Below, piece after piece: positions 14,530-22,256 of a stretch of 22,530 nt of DNA (position 1 is its first letter; every line of letters starts with the position of its first letter). Where the stretch lies: the IMG/VR virus record IMGVR_UViG_3300018876_001355, positions 1 through 22,530 of that record. One strand, 5' to 3'. Source of the stretch: a virus. The position numbers and the translations under genes were made by a program. The notes under the pieces were generated by a model. It was not told where the DNA came from and made no database searches. It saw nothing but the letters and a program-made list of their open reading frames with translations.

Positions 14530-14694
14530 TCACCCCCTTGCGACTTGCGCGATTGCTGCATCTAAAAATGCTTGTTTCTTTTGCATTCGATATGCTGCAT
14601 CATTTTTACCTTTTTTATTTAACTTGTGAATATAGTGTCCAAGTTCCCTAGAGTCTTTTTTTAATCTTTCTATTTGGTATGCTACCATAGGCAT
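14530..14694 (-). CDS. Small hypothetical phage protein (54 residues)
   Basis: A 54-residue basic, alpha-helical protein beginning MPMVAYQIERLKKDSREL and ending with KKQAFLDAAIAQVARG. The start at ATG 14692-14694 is chosen because AAGGAG (14699-14704) stands four bases before it. The open frame extends upstream to a GTG at 14724 with no comparable site. The heptad-like spacing of Leu, Ile and Tyr may allow a short coiled coil. No function is recognised. It lies between the 142-residue phage protein and the hairpin. Confidence 0.68.
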   Translation of the reverse strand: MPMVAYQIERLKKDSRELGHYIHKLNKKGKNDAAYRMQKKQAFLDAAIAQVARG

Positions 14695-14698
14695 AAGT

Positions 14699-14704
14699 CT
14701 CCTT
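14699..14704 (-). promoter_or_regulatory. Shine-Dalgarno site deciding the start at 14694
   Basis: AAGGAG on the minus strand, followed by ACTT and ATG. It supports the 54-residue product over the longer GTG-initiated reading at 14724. Confidence 0.65.
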
Positions 14705-14728
14705 GTTATCGATTTGGATTTCACATTA

Positions 14729-15157
14729 TCAATCTGGGATTAAGTCGGGTAATGCCTCCTTTACTATTTTTTCTGTTAATCCTTTCGCTGGTGCTTTTTT
14801 GTTGATCATCGAAACCAGAATTGCTGCGTCTCGACTGTCTATTGATTCGAGCATGTCAACGAACATTCGCTCACGTTTAATGTTAAGCAAATCTTCAGAC
14901 TCGCGCAAACCAGATACGAAATATTTAAACTGCATATGAGTTTTGTTTAAGCTGCTAGGTGTCGGGGCATCTTCTGCCTGTGGGGTGTAAGGAACTGCTC
15001 CACTGGGTAGATTCCACTGGACCTTATCGTCGAAAGTTCCCTGCAATACGTCTCGCATTGCCCAATGCTGTGAGTTTTCTTTTAGAATCTGTATTCTCTC
15101 TTTACGATTCTTTGCTTTCTCAAACTTCTCAAAAATTTCCCATACTTCATAGTTCAT
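14729..15157 (-). CDS. Conserved hypothetical of marine T4-like phages (DUF6433-like)
   Basis: A 142-residue protein beginning MNYEVWEIFEKFEKAKNR with ERIQILKEN and a WAMRDVLQGTFDDKVQW segment (32-48). The middle is proline-rich (GAVPYTPQAEDAPTP) and the C-terminal half is helical and charged. The pattern matches, from memory, a family of unknown function found in T4-like marine phages and listed as DUF6433; I am moderately sure of that number. The predicted character is soluble, and no catalytic motif is visible. TTGAGG stands before the ATG at 15155-15157. The gap to the upstream kinase stop is 14 bases. Confidence 0.8.
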   Translation of the reverse strand: MNYEVWEIFEKFEKAKNRKERIQILKENSQHWAMRDVLQGTFDDKVQWNLPSGAVPYTPQAEDAPTPSSLNKTHMQFKYFVSGLRESEDLLNIKRERMFVDMLESIDSRDAAILVSMINKKAPAKGLTEKIVKEALPDLIPD

Positions 15158-15171
15158 AATTTACCTCAATA

Positions 15172-15837
15172 TTATTTAGATCTCTCCGCTTCAATCCATT
15201 TCTTTGCTTTTGGGTTTGCAGGAGGTTTCTTAGCAAACTTAGATGCCCACTTGTAACCTTTTAAAGTTCCTGCTTTCCAATTTGCTCCATCACTATTATC
15301 TAGGATAATAAAATTCTGCTTGAAAAAACTTTGGAATTTACCAATGTTGTTTTGTACTTGCTTCCAATACTTCTCGACTTCTGCATCAGGCAGAGATCGA
15401 GCACGTGCTCTATTACGCTGCATTGCTGTTTCAAGGTCAGTGTTAACAAAAATCATGGCAGTGTCGTAACCCAACTTTTGTAGTTCTACTGCCTGAGTTC
15501 TGATCTTGTTGTAGTCTTTGCCGGTTCCATCAACAACAATACCTAGTCTCCCTTTCAGGTACAACTCTTGCTTCTTACCTGTCAGTGCTTTTGCACGTCC
15601 ACGTAGTTGCTGTCCTTTATCAGAGAAGATGTTTTCTGGGTCCATCTCTAGACCCGCTTTTTTCATTGCTGTTTCGAAGGCATCGTCGGAGTTCACAACA
15701 CGCATTCCTAATGCCGTGAGTGCAGTCTGACCAACGATGAAAGACTTTCCGCTGCCGGGACCCCCAGCAAGGAATACTGCTTTGAAGATGGCGGGATCGT
15801 TGACCCCTTCTGAAATGAATTGACTAAACTTTAACAT
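15172..15837 (-). CDS. P-loop kinase (zeta-toxin / AAA_33-like)
   Basis: A 221-residue P-loop protein. GGPGSGKS (25-32) is Walker A, NSDDAFE (49-55) follows strand 2 as in zeta-type and polynucleotide-kinase-like enzymes, IVVDGTGKDYNKI (100-112) is the Walker B strand and acceptor loop, and RNRARARSLPD (141-151) is the arginine-rich lid. The first 11 residues (MLKFSQFISEG) resemble a leader seen on several marine T4-like phage proteins. It probably phosphorylates a small molecule, nucleotide or nucleic acid end; the substrate is unknown. No antitoxin partner is nearby, so a toxin role is not supported. It overlaps the GIY-YIG gene by 14 bases. Confidence 0.85.
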   Translation of the reverse strand: MLKFSQFISEGVNDPAIFKAVFLAGGPGSGKSFIVGQTALTALGMRVVNSDDAFETAMKKAGLEMDPENIFSDKGQQLRGRAKALTGKKQELYLKGRLGIVVDGTGKDYNKIRTQAVELQKLGYDTAMIFVNTDLETAMQRNRARARSLPDAEVEKYWKQVQNNIGKFQSFFKQNFIILDNSDGANWKAGTLKGYKWASKFAKKPPANPKAKKWIEAERSK

Positions 15838-16246
15838 GCTTGGAATGTATCTTACACCCTATGAATTCGTTATAATAATCGTCTCTTAGTAGAACGTCAT
15901 TTTCAAATTGAAGTTTTGCCTCGTAGTAAGAACATTCGCCTTTTGAGCGACACAATCTTAATATCACTCTATTATATAGGCTTTCTGCCTCTGCGACTCG
16001 TTCTTTTAACGCCTCACTAGAACCATGGTAGGTTCTCCAATCGCTCTCTACAAGCGTCTTCTTGCGTCTCTTACGGGTTTTAGTGATAGGTAAAGTCTTG
16101 GTCTTCCAAAAAAACTTTTTTCCTATGTACTTCTTCCCTGTAGAAACTTCTTCTATCTCATAGACAAACCCATACCAATCATCGAGGGACTCTGGTTCGA
16201 AGTCTTTTCCCTCATACTGCCACCTGTTCAATTTTATACACCTCAC
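15824..16246 (-). CDS. GIY-YIG nuclease-fold protein (SegE-like family)
   Basis: A 140-residue protein with WYGFVYEI (24-31) and KKYIGKKFFW (38-47), the two strands that give GIY-YIG nucleases their name, followed by DWRTYHGSS (69-77) and a C-terminal NEFIGC that can supply the conserved Asn. The Arg/Lys-rich stretch 54-63 (ITKTRKRRKK) suits DNA contact. Related free-standing proteins occur in T4-like phages, some of them homing endonucleases and others of unknown role. The start is uncertain: GTG 16244-16246 gives 140 residues and a 35-base overlap with the carbamoyltransferase. TTG 16229-16231, preceded by GAGGTG, gives 135 residues and may be the true one. Confidence 0.82.
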   Translation of the reverse strand: MRCIKLNRWQYEGKDFEPESLDDWYGFVYEIEEVSTGKKYIGKKFFWKTKTLPITKTRKRRKKTLVESDWRTYHGSSEALKERVAEAESLYNRVILRLCRSKGECSYYEAKLQFENDVLLRDDYYNEFIGCKIHSKHVKV

Positions 16247-18098
16247 CGTCTTTCACTACAAAAAATGCATCAAGTCCTGTATCTTTCAAGACTTTGTGTG
16301 CATGCTTTATGCTATTTAGGATGGGTTTACCTTGCACATTAAAAGAGGTGTTCAGTAGCACACCGTCCCATTTGGTGAGCAATTCGTAGAAAAACTTATT
16401 GGACTTCTCTGTTACTGTCTGCAATCTAGCAGTGTTGTCAATGTGAGTTATCGCAGGAAATGCCCTTCTAAAGGGTTTCTTAACATCGACAACAAAAGAC
16501 ATTGCTTCCATGTTTTCGAAGTATGGTGACTCGAAATATGTGGAGGCATCTTCTAATCTACAAACTGGAGCAAAAGGTCTGTACCACTCTCTGAACTTCA
16601 CTTTCTCGTTTAGAGTATCTTTCATATCGGAGATAGAAGGGTCGCACAATATAGATCTAAACCCTAGTGCCCTTGGTCCAACTTCCATTTTACCTTGGAT
16701 GAGACCAACAATTTTACCTTTGGATATGTAATCTAAAATTTCATCTTGACTTGACAACACAGGATTATAATTGTCTAATTCATCTAAGTCTATAATATCC
16801 GGACCCTGTACCTTAACCGGTTCTGTGATTTGATCTTTGTTGTAATGATATATCAATCCCATCCCTAGTCCATCATCTGCAGGGTTGGGGGAGACCCACA
16901 CGTTTATTTCAGGAAACTCTTTTTTGATCTCTTCGTTTACCAAAACGTTTAGTGCACACCCGCCGCTCATGAGTAAATTGTTATCGCATCTTTCTATATC
17001 TGTCTTGAACACATTTCGTATTAAAGTCAGCATAGATTCTTGTAAAGTTTTTTGTATGACCCATGCAGTAAATTGGGCAGTGTTGCCTTCTAACTCATGT
17101 GGGATTGGTGACGTTCGATTAAACCAATGCGGCAACATTCCTTCGAAATATTCTCTTCTTCTTTGCCAAGCGGTATTTTTGTTTGTCCTATACTTTTGAG
17201 CAAGAGTGTGAGAGTTAAAATCTTTAAAAGATTGAAAGTCATGAGTATTATAGGTTGGTTCCGCATTCTCAAAAAACATACACATTTTTTTCCATAAGTT
17301 TAATGCGTTAGTAATTTCTTGAGAGTGGGTTTCCTCAAACCGTTTTCCATAAGCAGAGTAACCCATTAACTTACCTGCATTGTCTAAAGGATGAGTGCCC
17401 TTGCTCAATATGCCGGGGAAATATTCGCTGCTAAGGTAAGCATATATTGATCCAAAGTTAAAAGGAAAATTAACATTCTTGAGTATGCTTCCTTTCTTGT
17501 CTATAACATAAAAGTTGAATGCTTGCCAGTCTCCGCCACCATCCCATGTAATTGCTGCAACTGGTCTATCACTTTTACAGAAGGGAGATTGCCAATATGC
17601 GTTGTACGCATGACAGTCATGGTGTAATGCAATGTCAATCTTTCGTTGATGGTTTAGAGGAATGTTGTTTAGGATATACTCGTTTCCCTTTGCTAAAGTG
17701 CTCCAGTCTTGAATCCCATAACCAGACATGCTATTTGCAAATCCAACATATACTTTATCATAGTCATTGTCAATACCAAACCCTTTCTTTATGTACTGGT
17801 GGATTTTTTCGATGCTCTGGGGTATATTTTCGGCAAACCCGTAGTGTTGCTTTTCCAGATATACTGGGTTAAAATCTACATCTAAGTAACCGTCTTCTAT
17901 ATTTTTGACATCGTCAACTCTAGACAGTCCTAATGCCTGCATATTAGTTCTCAGGAATATCCCAGATATACCTTCACAGTGCTTTTTATCTTCGACTGTA
18001 TCTGCTTTTAAAACATGTACGATATTTTTATCGGGTTCGTATATAGTTATTGCAAAATCATGTGCGAAATAGAAGCAGATATGGGGTTTAGTATTCAT
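16212..18098 (-). CDS. O-carbamoyltransferase (NodU/CmcH/TobZ family)
   Basis: A complete 628-residue carbamoyltransferase. These enzymes make carbamoyl-adenylate from carbamoyl phosphate and ATP in a Kae1-like domain and pass the carbamoyl group to a hydroxyl. Visible are HHDCHAYNAYW (159-169), the metal-binding HHxxHA region; TWDGGGDW (184-191); SGGCALN (378-384); DDGLGMG (408-414); EVGPRALGFRS (472-482); RPFAPV (507-512); THIDNTARLQTV (551-562); and LLNTSFN (581-587). Both domains are intact, so activity is likely. Known acceptors are sugars and antibiotics; phage versions have also been reported to act on modified cytosine in DNA. It sits beside nucleotide-metabolism genes rather than in the sugar block. 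It overlaps the upstream gene by 11 bases. Confidence 0.95.
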   Translation of the reverse strand: MNTKPHICFYFAHDFAITIYEPDKNIVHVLKADTVEDKKHCEGISGIFLRTNMQALGLSRVDDVKNIEDGYLDVDFNPVYLEKQHYGFAENIPQSIEKIHQYIKKGFGIDNDYDKVYVGFANSMSGYGIQDWSTLAKGNEYILNNIPLNHQRKIDIALHHDCHAYNAYWQSPFCKSDRPVAAITWDGGGDWQAFNFYVIDKKGSILKNVNFPFNFGSIYAYLSSEYFPGILSKGTHPLDNAGKLMGYSAYGKRFEETHSQEITNALNLWKKMCMFFENAEPTYNTHDFQSFKDFNSHTLAQKYRTNKNTAWQRRREYFEGMLPHWFNRTSPIPHELEGNTAQFTAWVIQKTLQESMLTLIRNVFKTDIERCDNNLLMSGGCALNVLVNEEIKKEFPEINVWVSPNPADDGLGMGLIYHYNKDQITEPVKVQGPDIIDLDELDNYNPVLSSQDEILDYISKGKIVGLIQGKMEVGPRALGFRSILCDPSISDMKDTLNEKVKFREWYRPFAPVCRLEDASTYFESPYFENMEAMSFVVDVKKPFRRAFPAITHIDNTARLQTVTEKSNKFFYELLTKWDGVLLNTSFNVQGKPILNSIKHAHKVLKDTGLDAFFVVKDGEVYKIEQVAV

Positions 18099-19488
18099 AA
18101 CTATTATTGGTGCCTTGTATCAGCACAAGGCAATTGTCTTCCTGTGCTTTTTTTATCATCTCATCTTTAGAGTCGAATTTAATTTCGTATCCAAAAACCA
18201 CGTTCTCTGGTATATCTAGGAATCTTGTAAACAAACAGGAATTAGTAGATTTTAAAACATACAAATCTTTTTTCTTTGTTGGTATGACTACGGATTCGTT
18301 CTCTATAAAAAAAGTAGGGTCTTTCAACTTGTCTGAAGTAGTCAACTCGTATATCTTTTGTTCAGTTTGACATCCTCGATAGCACATAAAACCAGAAAGG
18401 TCAGTGTTGACAAATAAAATTTTTGTGTTACTATTGAACTTATCAAACACTTCTCTTCTGTTATATTTCTGCTGTGCATCTTCGAAGTCGCACGGTTCTC
18501 TTATCGTTATACACTCTCCAATACCCTGATTTTTTTCACCATCAACTGCCATACCATGTGCAACGGTACCGGTAATCAAAGGGATTTTACTGTAATGATT
18601 GTTCAAATCTCTAAAGAGTTTGGGATATTTTGCTGCTTCTCCAGTGAGGATTACAGTATCTAATTGTTTATGTTTTTTAAATTTAAACTCGGAAGTGAAT
18701 AATTCTATAATACACTCGTAAACTGCTTGTCTACCCCAGAAAAGTCTTTCTCTTTCTTGCTCAACATTTTCAAACACTTTCTTTCGTTTTTTATCCGTGT
18801 TGACCCATTCTTGAAGTGGGTTGTGCTGCTTAAAAAAGTTGTTGACCTTCCATTGTAAATAATCAGGTCTGTTTCTGAGCATTGCTTTGAAATTTTTTCT
18901 TCTCTCTTCAACATCCTCTTTGGGTTCTTCTAGTTCTAGGTCTAACACCGCATCTAAATAGTTTTCAGGACTGCAGTTAATTAGTTCTACACACGAATGA
19001 CCCAACCAATACAAAAAAGAAGTATAAAACCCTAACCATGTAGGACTGTACCCTTCTACAAATTCATTGTCTTCAAATTGAGATAGGAATAGATTCTCGA
19101 AGTCTCTGCCCTTTCCCATCGAACATACCAGAGCATTTCTATAGCGTGTTTTGTGGTAAGCAGATAGAGTAAGTGCTTTATGATGTGAAAGGGATGAGGA
19201 GTTTATATAAGACGCAGACAGGGTACGATCTCTAGTTTGTAACCAATTAACCAGTTCTAAAATTTTTCTATCTTTTATGATAAGATCGTTGTTGTATCCC
19301 TTGCTTTCTTTTTTAAAAATAAATTTGCTCGGGAGTTCTATTTTTTTAGAACCATATGCTTCTATTATATCCGCAATTCTTACGACATCAGACATTTCAA
19401 TGTAATCTTGTGTGACAGTGTCATATTGACAAAAGTGGTATTTGGAATCTTTATAGATGCTCCATACAATAGGTTTATATTCCTTCAT
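18088..19488 (-). CDS. Divergent carbamoyltransferase-like (ASKHA-fold) protein, probably lacking canonical activity
   Basis: A 466-residue protein of no family I can name outright. SLSHHKALTLSAY (99-111) followed by ALVCSMGKGRD (119-129), and WLGFYTSFLYWLG (151-163), line up with the N-terminal carbamoyltransferase pattern (HHxAHAxSAY, ALVLTxDGxG, GxxYS). VILTGEAAKYP (279-289), then TGTVAHGMAVDGEKNQG, sits where SGGxALN and DDGxGxG would be. The second His of HHxxHA is lost (KALTL), the DG is MG, and the GPRALG, NTSFN and RPFAP motifs of the C-terminal domain are missing. I infer a paralogue that has lost or changed activity and may partner the intact enzyme next to it. The DNA is visibly AT-rich here. 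The start at 19486-19488 overlaps the zinc-ribbon gene by 14 bases. Confidence 0.7.
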   Translation of the reverse strand: MKEYKPIVWSIYKDSKYHFCQYDTVTQDYIEMSDVVRIADIIEAYGSKKIELPSKFIFKKESKGYNNDLIIKDRKILELVNWLQTRDRTLSASYINSSSLSHHKALTLSAYHKTRYRNALVCSMGKGRDFENLFLSQFEDNEFVEGYSPTWLGFYTSFLYWLGHSCVELINCSPENYLDAVLDLELEEPKEDVEERRKNFKAMLRNRPDYLQWKVNNFFKQHNPLQEWVNTDKKRKKVFENVEQERERLFWGRQAVYECIIELFTSEFKFKKHKQLDTVILTGEAAKYPKLFRDLNNHYSKIPLITGTVAHGMAVDGEKNQGIGECITIREPCDFEDAQQKYNRREVFDKFNSNTKILFVNTDLSGFMCYRGCQTEQKIYELTTSDKLKDPTFFIENESVVIPTKKKDLYVLKSTNSCLFTRFLDIPENVVFGYEIKFDSKDEMIKKAQEDNCLVLIQGTNNSYEY

Positions 19489-19624
19489 CCGTTAGTAACC
19501 ACTCTTCATTAACATCCTCACCACACATAGGACAGTAACAAGGTAGTTCATCTAATTCATGAACTACCAAGTCTAACACTGTCTCACAAGATACACATTC
19601 TAAATGGTACTTATATTCATCCAT
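19475..19624 (-). CDS. Small zinc-ribbon protein (49 residues)
   Basis: The frame starts at ATG 19622-19624, directly after the TAA of the reductase gene with no gap, and ends with TAA at 19475-19477. The product has two CxxC knuckles, CVSC (C10, C13) and CPMC (C31, C34), spaced 17 residues apart, as in a rubredoxin-like zinc ribbon. The rest is acidic (MDEYKYHLE at the start, EDVNEEWLLTDEG at the end). The family is not identified. Direct adjacency to the reductase suggests joint translation; whether it helps that enzyme, for example as a redox partner, or regulates a neighbour is open. Confidence 0.78.
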   Translation of the reverse strand: MDEYKYHLECVSCETVLDLVVHELDELPCYCPMCGEDVNEEWLLTDEGI

Positions 19625-21547
19625 TTATTGTATCTCGCAGAAACCTGAAGCACAGGCGAGTTCTTGACTACCAATCGTCATGTCACTTGCTTCATATTCT
19701 GCGAGTTTAGACCAGTCCACTTCCTTTGGCATTTTAGCAAGCAACTCCTTGTAACCCGCTTCGTCAGTATCTTGATACGGTGCTTGTGCATACGTATGAT
19801 CAGAGAATGGTAGGAATGACACACCACTCATATAATCAAAATGCTCGTATACCCATGCACCAACATCTAACCACTCGTGTTCTTTCACGGATACAGTGAT
19901 TGATGGTTTGTGTTCACACCAGTGCTTCTGATAGACCAACCACATTTCTAACTGTTCAATAGCAGTCATATCTGTGCGGAAGATTGCACCCTTGTCTACT
20001 TTCATTGGAAACGAGAACACAGACGTGTGTGAGGGATTCATCTGGTCATCTTCAACGGGAAACCCTTGATCAACCATCATCTGAGTGAGAGGGTCTTTCT
20101 TGTCACCACGTACAGTACGAATATAGTATGGGTTATGTCGAGCATGAATACCACTGGCAGCATCAACCAACTGAGACACGGTACCAGAAGGTTTAACGCA
20201 AGTGATAGCAACTGACTGGTTGATACCCAGTTTCTTTGCCATATCTGCGTTGGTTTTCACGGCAACGGACTTCAAGTGTTCTAGTCGTTCAGAAAGATCA
20301 TTGGACTTCTTGCCATTGGTCAATGGGTTGTCCATAATACCTGTCATTGAAACCCCTAGCAGGCGTTCCTCTTCGCAGTTCTTACGCCAAGAACTGCCAA
20401 TGTACTTGAAGTTTACCAAACTGCTCTGGAAAGTACCTAGAATCGTTGCTAGGCGCACTTTCTCTTCTAGGTCTTCCCATGAGTCACCGGGACGCACCAC
20501 AACCTCAGAGAGATTACAGAACTCACGAGAGCGTAAGATGATCTCAGAACATGGGTTAGTGCCAAACTCATGATCACCGACTTCCCTACGACCCGATGCA
20601 GTTGCCATCATGTTAGCAGATGCACGGTTGAAGATACCACGCTCACCAGACTTTGAGTCGTACAGTGCCTTCCACTCATCCATGAAGATACCGATGTCTG
20701 GTTTCTCAGTGTAGCAAGCAGAGTTGTTAGCAAGTGCGCGTTGCCCGTGATCGTTCCACCACTGCCCTGCCTTGGCATGACGCATGCGATCATCTGATAG
20801 GTTTGACAACGAGATCAGTGCAGAACGGCGTACACCACCCACCACAACAATCTCTGCGATCTTACAGACGATATCGTGACACTCAACTGAATTAAGTTTG
20901 CGTCCAGCAGCATTCTTAAATGTTTGAACACAGAAGAGAAATAACTGATTGAGAGGTTCTGGACCTGATGCACGTCCCCCAAAGGTCTTGAGGGGTGCAC
21001 CAGCAGGACGCACTTTGGTCAAGTCCCACTTGGGTACCTGCCCTGCGTATAACAAACCAACCAACTCTTTCATTGCCTTTGCCCAACCCAACTTGGAATC
21101 GGCAACCATGATTGTTGTATCTGTATCATGGAATTCTTCAGCAACTACGGGCATCTGAGAAATGAACTGGCGTTCTACGGAAAACCCCACACCCGTGCCA
21201 TTCATGAGTACATAGAGGATCTCATCGAATGCTTGTGGGCGATCTACTGCAACATAGGAACAATTATATCCAGCAATATTCTCACGCTTCAGTGCTTCAC
21301 CCGCAGTCATCAGACAACGCATCGAGGGCATGACCTTCTGAGCAAGCACTGCTTCCTCTAACTCACCTCTGAGTTTAGCAGGCAACTTGTAGTCGCAGGT
21401 TTCTTCGAGGTGCTCTGTAAAAAAGTCAAAGTACCTAGCAATTGTTTCTTCCCACGTTTCTCTGCGTCCTTGATCAGGCAACCATCGTGAATAACGGGAC
21501 AGGTGGATAAATTCTTGGTAACTCGTGGGTAAAAAATTGCTGGGCAT
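19625..21547 (-). CDS. nrdJ: Class II (adenosylcobalamin-dependent) ribonucleoside-triphosphate reductase
   Basis: A 640-residue monomeric-type reductase that converts NTPs to dNTPs by a cobalamin-generated thiyl radical. NPCSEI (331-336) holds the radical cysteine C333 with Asn and Glu of the active site, FCNLSEV has C344 eleven residues on, and GYNCSYV has C96; these correspond to C408, C419 and C119 of the Lactobacillus leichmannii enzyme. The C-terminal ELACASGFCEIQ carries the redox pair C632 and C637. It is shorter than the 739-residue Lactobacillus protein. AGGAGG at 21557-21562, nine bases before ATG 21545-21547, fixes the start; an ATG at 21565 would place that site inside the coding region. 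It supplies dNTPs for phage replication and depends on host or environmental B12. Confidence 0.95.
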   Translation of the reverse strand: MPSNFLPTSYQEFIHLSRYSRWLPDQGRRETWEETIARYFDFFTEHLEETCDYKLPAKLRGELEEAVLAQKVMPSMRCLMTAGEALKRENIAGYNCSYVAVDRPQAFDEILYVLMNGTGVGFSVERQFISQMPVVAEEFHDTDTTIMVADSKLGWAKAMKELVGLLYAGQVPKWDLTKVRPAGAPLKTFGGRASGPEPLNQLFLFCVQTFKNAAGRKLNSVECHDIVCKIAEIVVVGGVRRSALISLSNLSDDRMRHAKAGQWWNDHGQRALANNSACYTEKPDIGIFMDEWKALYDSKSGERGIFNRASANMMATASGRREVGDHEFGTNPCSEIILRSREFCNLSEVVVRPGDSWEDLEEKVRLATILGTFQSSLVNFKYIGSSWRKNCEEERLLGVSMTGIMDNPLTNGKKSNDLSERLEHLKSVAVKTNADMAKKLGINQSVAITCVKPSGTVSQLVDAASGIHARHNPYYIRTVRGDKKDPLTQMMVDQGFPVEDDQMNPSHTSVFSFPMKVDKGAIFRTDMTAIEQLEMWLVYQKHWCEHKPSITVSVKEHEWLDVGAWVYEHFDYMSGVSFLPFSDHTYAQAPYQDTDEAGYKELLAKMPKEVDWSKLAEYEASDMTIGSQELACASGFCEIQ

Positions 21548-21556
21548 AGAAATGCG

Positions 21557-21562
21557 CCTCCT
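21557..21562 (-). promoter_or_regulatory. Shine-Dalgarno site deciding the nrdJ start
   Basis: AGGAGG on the minus strand, followed by CGCATTTCT and ATG. Its position downstream of the ATG at 21565 argues that translation begins at 21547. Confidence 0.75.
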
Positions 21563-21614
21563 CATCTCTTCAAGGGGTTTTTTTAATCGGTGGAAATAAT
21601 ATATATGGTTTTTG
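21563..21614 (-). promoter_or_regulatory. AT-rich intergenic stretch upstream of nrdJ, possible promoter
   Basis: The 67-base space between the SDR-like stop and nrdJ is the longest non-coding stretch in the window. On the minus strand it contains CATATATATTATTTCC, similar to but not identical with the T4-type late promoter TATAAATA, and a run of seven A before CCCC. I see no stable hairpin. A phage promoter here would fit the strong ribosome site that follows, but support is weak. Confidence 0.3.
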
Positions 21615-22256
21615 CTATTTGTAACTTTTCATGATAGATTTGGACATGTTGGCATCAGTAATTTTTCTTACCGACTCCATTTTCTCCAGATCAAAAAACT
21701 TATGCGTAACCATGACCTCGGGTATCAAATAGTTTTTAGGTTCGATTAGATCGATCATAATTTCTGCTGCTTCATCTGCAGTAATAAACTCATCATAGTA
21801 TTCAGAACCTTCGACAAGAGCAGATTGTACATATCCAAAACTGACCACATGACATCTACATTTGTTTGCCCATGGCCATTCTACAGACGATCTTATACAA
21901 TAGTCTATTAATTCTTTCGTGTCCTGTACATAAAGATTATCACCAATTTCTCCCTGCCAATAATATGCAGTGCACGATCCGGTGTTGATGATTACCTTTT
22001 CTTTATCAGACCATTTTTTATGTAATGCTTTTAATATTTCTGGTTGGGCATTATTTCCATATGCCCAAGCATTATTAAATACTACATCTGCATCCCATTC
22101 GACAATCTCGTCAATAACAGTTTGATAATCTAATGCTAAATCATATCCATTGTCACGGGAAAATAATTTAAATTCAGTATCATCGCTGCTGATCATCAAC
22201 TGGCGATGGATTGCTTGTCCTATGCCACTACTGTGACCCGTTATTGCTATTTTCAC
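21615..22256 (-). CDS. Short-chain dehydrogenase/reductase-like protein
   Basis: A 213-residue Rossmann protein of the SDR type. TGHSSGIG (6-13) is the NAD(P)-binding TGxxxGIG, FNNAWAYG (60-67) is the NNAG-like strand, and VIINTGSCTAYY (88-99) carries the catalytic-serine strand. In place of YxxxK it has Y109-VQDT-K114, with one extra residue, so canonical dehydrogenase activity is uncertain. The length is shorter than the usual 250. Small SDR-like proteins of this kind are, to my knowledge, common in marine T4-like phages, without a proven substrate. The start is GTG 22254-22256, overlapping the upstream gene by 29 bases, with GAGGAA about 14 bases before it. Confidence 0.82.
   Translation of the reverse strand: MKIAITGHSSGIGQAIHRQLMISSDDTEFKLFSRDNGYDLALDYQTVIDEIVEWDADVVFNNAWAYGNNAQPEILKALHKKWSDKEKVIINTGSCTAYYWQGEIGDNLYVQDTKELIDYCIRSSVEWPWANKCRCHVVSFGYVQSALVEGSEYYDEFITADEAAEIMIDLIEPKNYLIPEVMVTHKFFDLEKMESVRKITDANMSKSIMKSYK

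Noticed and set aside
14695-14724. GTG start at 14724 for the small protein ending at 14530
   Set aside because: A strong AAGGAG precedes the ATG at 14694, and no comparable site precedes the GTG.
15172-15837. Zeta-type toxin of a toxin-antitoxin pair
   Set aside because: The P-loop and lid fit a kinase, but no antitoxin-like partner is adjacent and the protein looks like a resident phage kinase.
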